64,000 nucleotides of DNA from Thereva unica (lineage: Eukaryota > Arthropoda > Insecta > Diptera > Therevidae): assembly GCA_949987705.1 (NCBI GenBank), contig OX465281.1, positions 102,943,248 to 103,007,247 of the forward strand, given 5' to 3'. The notes under the pieces are model-generated. The model ran no database searches. It saw only the letters and a program-made list of their open reading frames with translations, and was not told the DNA's origin. Position numbers and translations under genes: made by a program. Positions 45,371-57,000 of this stretch are shown piece by piece; the stretch's first letter is position 1, and every line of letters starts with the position of its first letter.

Positions 45371-47373
45371 TGTTACGGCGCAAGCCGTAATAATAAGAAA
45401 AATTCTTTTATTATAAACTTTAAGTTCTTCCAAATTGAAGAACCCACAATATTTACCTTTCTTTTACTTTAGCTTTCTGTAATGGTTAAAGGTTGCGGAA
45501 TCAAAGATAAAAATGGTTTAAAATACTTATATTATCTCCTACAAATTACACTTCTAATTAATTCTAAATTCCTCTAAACTCTACTTTACTTTAATATTCA
45601 ATTTTTAAGTTTTTAAATTTCAAATTGCTTATAACTACTTATACTATTACTGCTGCCTTTATTTATCTGAAAATGTAATTATTAGTAAATCATTCAATCT
45701 ATATTTCAAATTCAATGTTCTTTACTTTTGTTCCTTATTTCTCTATTCAGAATATAATTAGGTCACCACAGTGTCCCGGTTGTATTCCAGCTGCTGTAGC
45801 TGACCAATAATTGTTTTCGTTAATCGCTTGTGCTTCCACTGTAACCCGACTTAGATCTGTATGACCTTGCGGGATTCAGTGCACACAGGATGAAATGGCG
45901 ATTTATTCGCAGTATTCAGTGCATACAGGAGAAATGGCGATTTATTCGCAGCCTTCTCCCCTTTTTGCTGTCCTTTTTTAATTTACAGCCTATAATGTTT
46001 TTTACCTGCCACTGGTTTGTACTTCTTAAAACAGGGTCAAAGCCTTTCATACGCTATGGATCTATGTATACGCAACTTTGTTACGATTCAATATTGGAAA
46101 TTTAGATAATTAAAATAGAGCGAATTTCGCTCAACCTGGTTAGCTAAGTTTTGTTTTTAACAAAAATTTTGTTTTTAGTCGAGATTCGACTTGAAAGTTC
46201 TTACGGTTTAGAACTTGACTAAATAGAAAGCTTATGATTTCTGCTAATCACTAGCTGTGAGTTATCAAAAATCATTTAAAATCCCGATCATACGATATAT
46301 AAGGGATTTGTTTGAATTTAATTCCTTAACAGAGATTCCTAAACAGAAAATCTCTGATAGAGGATAAAATGGTTATAGTCACTATGGACAACCCGAACAC
46401 ACGAATTTGTGCTGATTTATTTAATTTAAATTCCTCAACAGAGATTCCTAAACAGCAAATCTCTGATAGAGGATAAAATATTATAGTCGATATTCGACTT
46501 ATAGCAAAAAAAACCTCCACCAACTTTGGCGTCCACACAACTACGTTGTTAGTACTTTTTATATGTTAAACCTAACAAAGGAATTGTCGGTGAAAACCCG
46601 ACAATTATCTACGCCCTAATCAATGTTTTATGTTAGTTTTTTTATAAACCGTGATATCCGCCACCAGTGGTTATGACGTATATTCAGTATATTTTTTCTA
46701 AACCTGACACAGGAATTGTCGGTGAAAACCCGACAATTATTTACGCCCTAATATTTAATTGTGAAAAATTTGTCGGGATACGACATCCATCACCAAAAGT
46801 ACAATTAAAAAATTAATAAAAGTTTTTTTTTTGTTACGCCTGTCTAACCTTTTAAGATTGCCGGTAAAAACCCAGACAATATCTAAATCCCTAATATACG
46901 TATACGCGTTGATAGCCTCTCTGACGACTTCGTCTGATCGACTGACCAGTTTCCTTCGGTGCAAGAACTTTTATTTCTCTTCCTCTGTCGAAATGAAAGA
47001 TGGCGCTTGGTGGAGCCTTTTCACCACGGCACGATCATTTTACAGTGGTTGTAGTTTCGACCAATTTTATGATTAAAGCTTTCTCTAAAGCTTTTTTTAT
47101 TATTAACTGGGTGACATTAAGTTTAGGTAAGTGTTTACTATTTTTGTTTTAAAATATTATTTTTGAATTTTTTATTTATTTTTAGGAAGGAAGCGAACTG
47201 GGTTTCAGGACTAGGTGCAGGTAATTTTTTTTATAATCATTTTTTATTTATTATTTTTTCTTTTTAGCTTGAAATCTATTAGTTTATATCGGGTCGGCGT
47301 CTGACGGTTTGTTTACGTCTGTTTTGGATTGATTTTTTTTTCTTTTAATATTTTTTATTTTCAGGCCAAAACA
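45371..47373 (-). repeat. 3' LTR of the BEL/Pao element
   Basis: On the minus strand it runs from TGTTTTGGCCTG to GCCGTAACA. It contains two copies of a hairpin (AATTGTCGG, loop TGAAAAC, CCGACAATT) at 46582-46606 and 46714-46738, and two copies of AACAGAGATTCCTAAACAG, then AAATCTCTGATAGAGG. The short ORFs in it occur in both LTRs and resemble nothing. Confidence 0.93.
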
Positions 47374-47388
47374 TTCTCCCCCCCGTTG
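47374..47388 (-). promoter_or_regulatory. Polypurine tract of the BEL/Pao element
   Basis: On the minus strand AACGGGGGGGAGAA lies directly before the LTR start TGTTTTGG. Confidence 0.75.
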
Positions 47389-48339
47389 ATGCGTCTCATC
47401 AAAAAATTTTAATTGCTTTTTATGTTATATTTATATTTCGCTATATACAAAATATAACACTTAATCTAACTAATCTATTTATAAAATTCAATTTGTATGC
47501 TAAATCTAAGTATAAAATTCTATCTATTTATAAAATTCATGTATGTGCTTAATGTAATTTTACTTCATATTATATATATTTCTTTATTTTCCGATTATAT
47601 ATTTTATTATATACTAGCATAAAACCCGCGTGCCTTGCAACGCCTTTAAAAACTGTGCTTATGTGCAATGTTTTCCTTAAAAAAAACCAACAAAAAAGTC
47701 AGCTGTTATTATCCCTAAAAAGGGTTTATTATAGTGCATTTTTTTAATAAATATGGTAAACAAATTGCTGCGTATATCACCTCTGCTCAACAAATCTGCA
47801 AGTTTTGAAGCAGAGATTGGCATGTGTATGTCATCAAGAAAAGTGACATTTTAGGGTTTGACGAACGTTCGTTAAGTTTGTTCGCCTGTTTACTTGGATG
47901 TAAGAAATTATGAAGCAATCACAAATGAATATTAAATAAAGTGAATTTCGAGTCATTCATTTCTACGTGATTATAGGGATGCACTCAGTGTTGGGCATTA
48001 ATCAATTAAATTTTCAATCAATTAATTAATTGATTAAAAAATTAATTGCGATTAATTTAATTGCAATTAAAATTAATTGCGATTGAACTATTAATTGCAC
48101 CCCACAATTAATTTATTTGGATTAATCTGTATTAATTGTATATTAGAACTAAATCAATTGCAATTAATTTATCAATTGCAATTAATTTTGTCAATTGTTC
48201 TAAAAAACAATTAAAACTAACAATTATTCCGCTTCAATATAGATATAGACACTCCAATTTTATATGATCCTGCCATTTTTTTGGAGAATCATTCATATAA
48301 AGAGCATAATATGAAAAAAAAAAAATATGGGGAGTATGG

Positions 48340-50225
48340 CGGCCAAAATGGCTGAAAGAAGAAAAATTCAAAATGGGGGACTAATTTTGGAAATTGTGCT
48401 CCGATTGTGCTGTAAATTAGTGTCGGGGGGTTTTGAGGGATCCAAATGACAAATTTGGGGTTAAAATTTTAAAATTCAAAATGGCGGACTAATTTTGGCA
48501 ATTGTGCTCCGATTGTGCTGAAAATTAGTGTCGGAGGGTTTTGAGGGATCCCAATGACAAATTTGTGGTTAAAATTTTAAAATTCTAAATGGCGGACTAG
48601 TTTTGGAAATTGTGCTCCGATTGTGCTGTAAATTAGTGTCGGGGGGTTTTGAGGGATCCAAATGACAAATTTGGGGTTAAAATTTTAAAATTCAAAATGG
48701 CGGACTAATTTTGGCAATTGTGCTCCGATTGTGCTGAAAATTAGCGTCAGGGGGTTTTGAGGGACCCAAATGACAAATTTGTGGTCAAAATTTTAAAATT
48801 AAAAATGGCGGAAAATTTTGGAAATTGTGCTCCGATTGTGCTGAAAATTAGTGTCGGGGGGTTTTGAGGGATCCAAATGACAAATTTGTGGTTAAAATTT
48901 TAAAATTCAAAATGGCGGACTAGTTTTGGCAATTGTGTTCCGATTGTACTGAAAATTAGTGCCGGAGGGTTTTGAGGGATCCCAATGACAAATTTGTGGT
49001 TAAAATTTTAAAATTCTAAATGGCGGACTAGTTTTGGCAATTGTGCACCGATTGTGCTGAAAATTAGTGTCGGGGGGTTTTGAGGGATCCAAATGACAAA
49101 TTTGGGGTTACAATTTTAAAATTCAAAATGGCGGACTAATTTTGGCAATTGTGCTCCGATTGTGCTGAAAATTAGTGTCAGGGGGTTTTGAGGGACCCAA
49201 ATGACAAATTTGTGGTCAAAATTTTAAAATTAAAAATGGCGGAAAATTTTGGAAATTGTGCTCCGATTGTGTTGAAAATTAGTGTCGGGGGGTTTTGAGG
49301 GATCCAAATGACAAATTTGTGGTTAAAATTTTAAAATTCAAAATGGGGGACTAGTTTTGGCAATTGTGTTCCGATTGTACTGAAAATTAGTGTCGGGGGG
49401 TTTTGAGGGATCCCAATTACAAATTTGTGGTTAAAATTTTGAAATTCAAAATGGCGGACTAATTTTGGCAATTGAGCTCCGATTGTGCTGAAAATTAGTG
49501 TCAGGGGGTTTTGAGGGATCCAAATGACAAATTTGGGGTTAAAATTTTAAAATTCAAAATGGCGGACTAATTTTGGCAATTGAGCTCCGATTGTGCTGAA
49601 AATTAGTGTCGGGGGGTTTTGAGGGATCCAAATGACAAATTTGGGGTTACAATTTTAAAATTCAAAATGGCGGACTAATTTTGGCAATTGTGCTCCGATT
49701 GTGCTGAAAATTAGTGTCAGGGGGTTTTGAGGGACCCAAATGACAAATTTGTGGTCAAAATTTTAAAATTAAAAATGGCGGAAAATTTTGGAAATTCTGC
49801 TCCGATTGTGCTGTAAATTAGTGTCGGGGGGTTTTGAGGGATCCAAATGACAAATTTGTGTTTAAAATTTTAAAATTCAAAATGGCGGACTAGTTTTGGC
49901 AATTGTGTTCCGATTGTACTGAAAATTAGTGTCAGGGGGTTTTGAGGGATCCCAATGACAAATTTGTGGTTAAAATTTTAAAATTCAAAATGGCGGACTA
50001 ATTTTGGCAATTGAGCTCCGATTGTGCTGAAAATTAGTGTCAGGGGGTTTTGAGGGATCCAAATGACAAATTTGTGGTCAACATTTCAAAATTCAAAATG
50101 GCGGACTAATTTTTGCAATTGTGTTCCGATTGTAATGAAAATTTGTGTCAGGGGGTTTTGAGGGATCCAAATGACAAATTTGTGATCAAAATTTTAAAAT
50201 TCAAAATGGCTGACTAATTTTGTAG
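48340..50225. repeat. 108-bp satellite array inside the hAT-like element
   Basis: About 17 units of roughly 108 bp contain TTTTGGCAATTGTGCTCCGA, GGGGGGTTTTGAGGGATCC and AAATGGCGGACTA. Unit variants recur at multiples of the period: the AAAATGGCGGAAAATTTTGG variant occurs at about 48799, 49228 and 49768, four and five units apart. This shows a higher-order organisation. Confidence 0.93.
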
Positions 50226-50420
50226 TTTTAGATGAGTGGGAGTATCATTGCTACAATATTCATGAAAATAGGTCCTAGGGTTACTTAAATTCAGGGTGAT
50301 ACGTAAACCTGCACCAAAACAAAATCGCACTAGCGGCTAAACCATTACGACTCCAACCACCCCCTTTCCCTCCCATACTACCCAAAACCTAACCAAAGTC
50401 AGCCGCTTTGAAAAATCAAC
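50226..50420. repeat. Foldback-family end fragment
   Basis: It shares AGTTTTAGATGAGTGGGAGT, TCAGGGTGATACGTAAAC and CACTAGCGGCTAAACCATTA with the right terminal repeat of the element at 6906-10911, in the same orientation, but is more diverged. Confidence 0.7.
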
Positions 50421-50739
50421 GGATACTGTATATCAAAAACGAAACCGTAATGTTTTTTTGCGTTGTAGTGGTGTATTTTATGTTATATGGTAAAGCGAAT
50501 TACCGTAAAATTTGGCGTGAATATAATACGCGTTAATACTGATCATGGGCGCAATAACAGTACTTGTTCCTTATAACCCTAATAAAATGTACTATCAATA
50601 ACCTATCTCAAAAAACCTAAACAAAAATATATATCATAAAAAAATGTATGTGTGTCTGGGCACATTTTGGAAATTAAGACCTCTATGGTCATTCTATATG
50701 TCCAAATCAATCTTAGTCCTACAGAAGGATAAAGGTCAA

Positions 50740-51890
50740 TAAATTTTGTATATACAATAATACATAATACAAAATACGTAATCCGTAATATATAATACAT
50801 ATGTAAATAATACATAGAAAATAATTCATAGTACATATTACACAATATAGTACATAGTAGTAGTGAATAATACATAGTTCATAGTAAATAGTACATAGCA
50901 CTTAGTACATAGAACATAACACATAGAACATTGTACATAGTACATAGTTCATAGTAAATAGTACATAATACATAATAGATAATACAAAACATAATACATA
51001 GTTCATAGTACATAGTGCAAGTACATAGTACATAATACCTAGTCATAGTACAGAATAAATAGTACATAATCGCAGTACATAGTATATAATACCTAATACA
51101 TAGTACATTGTGAACAGTATATGGTACCTAATCATAGCCCCCAATACATAGTACATAATACATAGTACAAAGTACATAGTACATACTTCATAGTACATAA
51201 TTCATAGTAAGTAGCACATAGTCCGTAATGCAAAGTACATAATACCTAGTACATAGCAGATTATACATAGTACATAATACCTTGTACATAGTACATAGCA
51301 CATAAAACATAGTTGACAATATATAGTAGGTAGTATATAGTCCAAAATAAATAGTATATAATACTTAATACATAGTTCAAAGTACAAAATATATAGTTCA
51401 TAGTACATAATTCATAGTAAATAACACATAGTCCGTAATGCAAAGTACATAATACCTAGTACATAGAAGATTATACATAGTACATAATACCTTGTGCATA
51501 GTACATAGCACATAAAACATAGTTGACAGTATATAGTAGGTAGTATATAGTCCAAAATAAATAGTATGTATTATGTACAATACAATAATACATAATACAT
51601 AGTACGAAGTACATAGTACATACTTCATAGTACATAATTCATAGTAAGTAGCACATAGTCCGTAATGCAAAGTACATAATACCTAGTACATAGCAGATTA
51701 TACATAGTACATAATACCTTGTGCATAGTACATAGCACATAAAACATAGTTGACAGTATATAGTCCATAATAAATAGCACATAGTACATATGGCATAGTA
51801 CATAGTCCGTGTACATAGTACCTAATACATAGTGCATAACACTTAGTATATAGCACGTAGTACATATTGCTATATGTTACATAATAATAT
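50740..51890. repeat. TACATAGTACAT array with 210-230-bp higher-order units
   Basis: Short words TACATAGTACATAATACATA fill the stretch. A longer unit starting CATAGTCCGTAATGCAAAGT recurs at about 51218, 51428 and 51658. Numerous short ORFs of Tyr/Cys/Met/Leu composition on the minus strand are by-products of the repeat. The neighbouring phrase at 50697-50712 links it to 9660-10230. Confidence 0.9.
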
Positions 51891-52309
51891 ATAATACACT
51901 AGTCCCTCTTTAAAAACAAAACGAAAAATAGCAAAAAAAAATCAAACACAAAACGAAATTATCTTCTGTAAAAAATTCTCTTCCGGTCAAACAAAAAAAA
52001 CATAAAATAAAAAAAATCTCTTCTAAAAATGGATTGCTCCATTGATTTCGATTTCGAAAAATGTTGAAAATGGCACAACTAGAATGTTATTATAGATAAC
52101 TCATACAATACAAACTAAAATCCCCAAAGCCAAATTGTTCCCCCACGGCACGCAAAAAATTGACCGTGACGCAAAGGTGCGCAACGTGGCTAAAAAAGTT
52201 TTTACTTTAAAAACTAAAAACACGCTTTTTAAAATGAACTAATAAAAAATAACATACTACTACTCTTTCCATATAATAATAAATTTTAATTTTTAGTTTT
52301 TAATCAAAT
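51891..52309. other. Unassigned interior of the hAT-like element
   Basis: AT-rich, no ORF of note and no repeats recognised. Confidence 0.4.
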
Positions 52310-52578
52310 CCATAAAAATGATTGACAATTGATTAATCGTCTTTAATTGTGGAAACTCACGACTAACAATTAATTAATTGTTAATTGCGAATTTTCACAA
52401 TTACAATTAATTAATTGTTAATTGCAATAGACGCGATTAACAATTAATTAATTGTTAATTGCGAGTTTTCACAATTACAATTAATTAATTGTTAATTGCA
52501 GTAGACGTGATTAACAATTAATTAATTGTCAACTTTTAATCATCCAGAAATTTAGTTTTGCCCAACACTGGATGCACT

Positions 52579-53765
52579 GTCAAAATTTCAGCCCTTCAGC
52601 TTCAGAGGTTTGGGTTAACCCCATTTCATCCCCTTTGGGGGTGCATTTCGAGTAATCGCCTCTTAGTGGATGTCCACGTCATTATAGGGATGCACTGTCC
52701 AAATTTCAACCCTGTAGCTCCAGTAGTTTGGTAACCCCATTTCACCCCTTTAGGGGATGAATTTCGAAAAATCGCTTCTTAGTAAATGTCCACTTCATTA
52801 TAAATATGCACTGTCAAAATTTCAGCCGTTTAGCTCCAGCGGTTTGGCTTAACCCCATTTAACCCCCTCAGGGGATGAATATCGAAAAATCGTTTCTTAA
52901 TGGATGTCTAAGGGGATGCACTGTTCAAAATTTCAGCCCTATAGCTCCAGCGGTTTGGGTAAACCCCATTTCACCCTCTTAGGGGATAAATTTCGAAAAA
53001 TTGCCTTATAGTGGATGTCCACTCCATTATAGGGATGCACTGTTAAAATTCCAGCCCTATAACTTTAGCGGTTTGGATAAACCCCATTTCACCCCCTTAG
53101 GGGATGAATTTTGAAAAATCGCTTCTTAGTGGATGTTCACGCCATTATAGGGATGCACTGTCAAAATTTCAGCCCTATAGCTCCAGCGGTTTGGGTAAAC
53201 CCCATTTCACCCCCTTAGGGGATAAATTTCGAAAAATCGCTTCTTAGTGGATGTCCACGCCATTATAGGGATGCACTGTCAAAATTTCAGCCCTATAGCT
53301 TTAGCGCCACCCTTAGGGGATGAATTTCGAAAAATCGCTCTTTAGTGGATGTAAACGTCATTATAGGGATGCACTGTCCAAATTTCAGCCCTATAGCTTT
53401 AGCGGTTTGTAAAAACCCCATTTCACACCCTTAGGGGATGAATTTCGAAAAATCGCTCTTTAGTGGATGTCCACGTCATTATAGGGATCCACTGTTAAAA
53501 TTTCAACCCTATAGCTCCAGCGGTTTGGATAAACCCCATTTCACCCCCTTAAGGGCTGAATTTCGAAAAATCGCTTCTTAGCGGATGTCCACGCCATTAT
53601 AGGGATGCACTGTCCAAATTTCAGCCCTATAGCTCCAGCGGTTTGGATAAACCCCATTTCACCCCCTTAGGGGATGAATTTCGAAAAATCGCTTTTTAGT
53701 GGATGTCCACGCCATTATAGGGATGCACTGTCAAAATTTCAGCCCTTTAGCTCCAGCGGTTTAGG
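52579..53765. repeat. 118-bp unit array
   Basis: About ten units contain GGATGCACTGTCAAAATTTC, TAGCTCCAGCGGTTTGG, ACCCCATTTCACCCCCTTAG and GATGAATTTCGAAAAATCGC. One unit near 53285 lacks part of the sequence. The leftmost unit lies on the other side of the hAT-like element (about 47935-47985). Confidence 0.92.
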
Positions 53766-53975
53766 TTGTGCGTTGTCTGTCAGTCAGTTACTTTTTATAC
53801 AATAGAAAAAAAAAGTAAAGATAAAAAATCCCCTTACAACTTATTGAACCCCATTTCACCCCCTTAAACCCTTTTTTTCTCCATAAAAAGTAGCCTATGT
53901 CCGTCTCCAAGGTCTAAACTATGTCTGTAGCAAATTTCATCAAAATCGGTTTAGTGGTTTAGGCGTGAAAGCGTA

Positions 53976-54008
<33 letters not shown>

Positions 54009-54076
54009 GTTACTTTCGCATTTATAATATTAGTAAGGATTATATTTAATTAAGTTTACCAATAAATACTGCACCA

Positions 54077-57000
54077 TCATGCGGACAATGGACACAATTT
54101 CTGTATCGGCCTTTTAATGATTGCGCTGGAGGTCCTTACTGTTACCACCCTCACCTGGTTATCGGAGCCTGGGTGTATTTCGTGTACCACCCCTAGTGGC
54201 CATTGTGCTGGTGGGCGATTGTCGTCCATAATGATAACTACCTGGCCTATTTTAAGGTTTGGTTGTTGTAGCAACCATTTGTTTCGTTTTTGGAGCTCCA
54301 ATAAATATTCCTGTGGCCATTGAGTCCAAAATCGTTGTACGAGTTGCTGTACATGTTTCCAACGATCTAAATATGGCATGTTGTCCTTGGATGTTGCTTC
54401 TGGTACTGCCTTGAGATTTCTTCCTACCAAAAAATGCCCAGGAGTAAGTATCTCTAGGTTTGATGGGTCGGCCGACAGCTGGCATAGCGGTCGGGAATTC
54501 AGGCAAGCTTCTATTTGAACGAGTAATGTGGTTAGTTCTTCGAAGGTAAGTATTCTGTCATTATTAATGCGTCTCAGGTGATGTTTAATGCTTTTAACAC
54601 CGGCCTCCCATAAGCCTCCGAAGTGTGGAGTTATTGGTGGGTTAAAGTGCCATTGTATGTTCAGATTGGCAAGCTCATCAGCGGCCTGCGCGGTGGCGTC
54701 ATTTAGGATCTGCTTCATCTGAGACTGTAATTGTTTATTAGCTCCTACGAAGTTTGTCCCGTTGTCTGAATAAATATTCCGACATAATCCTCGCCGCCCT
54801 ATAAACCTTCTCAATGCTGCTATGAAAGCTTCAGTAGTCATGTCTGATGCTACCTCTATATGAATTGCTTTCGTACACATGCATATAAAGATACAGAAGT
54901 ATCCTTTATATACTTTTGAGCCCTTATGTTTGGACATTTTTAGTTCTATGGGCCCTGCGTAGTCTACCCCTACGTTTTCGAATGGGTTGGCTGGGGTGAT
55001 CCTTGCGCTTGGTAAGCTTCCCATTATTTGTGACGGTGCTGTGGCTCTATATCGAATGCATGTCACACATTTAGAAATTCTTTCCTTGACGGCTAACATC
55101 CCGTTCGTAATCCAATATTGGTTCCTAATCGTATTCAATACTAATTGTGCTCCCCCATGGAGCGTTGTTTTATGGAAATGATCAATAATAAGATTAGTGA
55201 CGTGATGTTGTCGTTGCAAGATGATAGGGTGCTTAGTGTCATAGCTTAGATTTGCATTTTTTAGTCTGCCTCCTACTCTTATTGTACCATCTTCTGCCCT
55301 AAATGGGCATAATTTGGTCAATTGACTAGACTTGTTGATTGCTTTGATGCTACTTAATTGCTCGCATTCTTTGGGAAACATCTGTTTCTGGGCTAATTGA
55401 ACTAGTTTCGTCCTTGCCCATTCGATTTCTTTCGCTAATAGCTGCGAGTTGCGCCGCTCTTTCTTACTTCGACTATTATGAATAAACCGATGGCAGTACG
55501 CCATGACTCGCAGTGTTTTTGTTAGCGAGGAAAACTTCATCCACCATTCAGTGATGATTGGTTGGTTTGTCATCAGGGTTTTGGTGGTTGTCTTGGCTTC
55601 AAGTTCTGTTTTAAGATCTACCAGAATTTCTTTTGGCCATTTGTCCTCTGGTTTCCGCAACCACGTAGGACCCTGCCACCAAATTGATGCTTCTTGAAGT
55701 TTTGCTGGCATTACTCCTCTTGACGGTAAGTTCGCTGGATTTTCCTTGGTGGAGACATAATGCCAGGATGTTCTATCAGCATTTTCACTGATCTCCACTA
55801 TTCGATTGGCTACAAATGTCTTCCACTTATTTGGCATGCCTTTTAACCACGCTAGAACTACTTTGGAATCAGTCCAGCATTTGCTTTGGATGTCTTGGAG
55901 ATGCATGTCTATCTTGATTTGCCGGATTAATTTGCTGAGAAGCACTGCTCCACATAATTCTAATCGCGGTAAAGAAATTGGTTTGATGGGAGCAACTCTC
56001 GTTCTTGCCATCAGCAATGTCGTTTCAATACTTTCATCCTCTAAAACGGTTCTGATGTACACCACGGCTGCGTAAGCTCGTACGGATGCGTCGCAAAATC
56101 CCATTAATTGACACCTCTTATTTCCTGTACTTGTTTTCAACCATCTCGGTATCCTAAAGTTTTGAATGTGGGGAAGTTGTTCCTTGAACTGGGTCCATTC
56201 TTGTTGGATTTCTTGATCCACTGGGTCATCCCATTGATACCCGTTCATCCATAATTTCTGCATGATTAACTTGGCAATAACTATACATGGGGCTATCCAG
56301 CCTAGCGGGTCGTATAGTTTCGCCACCTCGGACAAAATTTTTCTTTTTGTCTTGGCTAGTTGCGCGAATTCCGATTCCTTTATCGCGTATGAGAAGTAAT
56401 CTTTGGCTGGGTGCCAATAGATACCCAGTGCCTTGATTTGATTATCTTCTTTGACTTGTAGCGGCAGTTGTATTTCGCGATCTGCCGATGGGATTGCTTC
56501 TAGTAGAGATTGGTGGTTAGCAACCCATTTTCTTAGATGAAACCCCCCAGATCTCAATAGATCAATTAATTCCCTTTGAAGTTCTAATGCCTCTGGCAGT
56601 GTGTCTGCCCCAGTAAGTAGGTCATCCACATAAAAGTCCGTAAAAACCTTTCTGGCTGCCTTTGGCCATTGTTTTATTTCGTCAGTGGCTAGCCTTTGTA
56701 AAGTTTTTATGGCTAAGTATGGTGCCGCTGTCGTGCCGAAGGTGACGGTTTGTAACTCATATTCTTGTACTGGTTCTTTAGGATTTTCTCTCCATAAAAT
56801 CGTTTGATATTTTCTGTCTGAAGGACTTACAGATATCATTCTGTACATTTTTTCGATATCAGCCGTTACCGCGTATTTGTACTGTCTCCAATTTAATAAA
56901 GTAGCAAATAATTTAGGTTGTAATGTTGGTCCGTTCAACATCTGCTCATTTAAGCTTTTTTTATTCGAGGTTTTAGCTGAAGCATCAAATACCACCCTCA

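Larger units (their letters stand above)
47986..52570. mobile_element. hAT-like non-autonomous element filled with satellite arrays
   Basis: Terminal inverted repeats CAGTGTTGGGCA / TGCCCAACACTG are flanked by an exact 8-bp duplication GATGCACT (47978-47985 and 52571-52578). An 8-bp duplication and CAGTG-type ends are hallmarks of the hAT superfamily. Subterminal regions (48000-48230 and 52310-52560) are dense in ATTAATTAATTG words. The interior (48340-51890) is two satellite arrays with no transposase, so it would depend on a transposase supplied in trans. Its target was a 118-bp unit of the surrounding array. Confidence 0.9.
47613..54038. mobile_element. Tandem-unit repeat element nested in the BEL/Pao element
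   Basis: It begins ACTAGCATAAAACCCGCG and ends ...CGCATTTATAATATTAGTAAGG after a (GACA)n run. It is flanked by ATTATAT (47606-47612 and 54039-54045), a possible 7-bp duplication in AT-rich sequence. Most of it is an array of about 118-bp units. Beginnings like ACTAGC...CCCGC and ends like TTTATAATATTAGTA are familiar from widespread arthropod RTE-associated non-autonomous repeats (recollection, not verified). It is itself split by the hAT-like element. Confidence 0.65.

Noticed and set aside
45890..47076. Four small ORFs present twice (also at 60030-61216)
   Set aside because: They lie within the BEL LTRs, so the duplication is explained by LTR structure, and no protein family was recognised.
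50603..51837. Chain of minus-strand ORFs rich in Tyr, Cys, Met, Leu
   Set aside because: They arise from the TACATAG tandem array; their similarity to each other is the repeat period, not selection.
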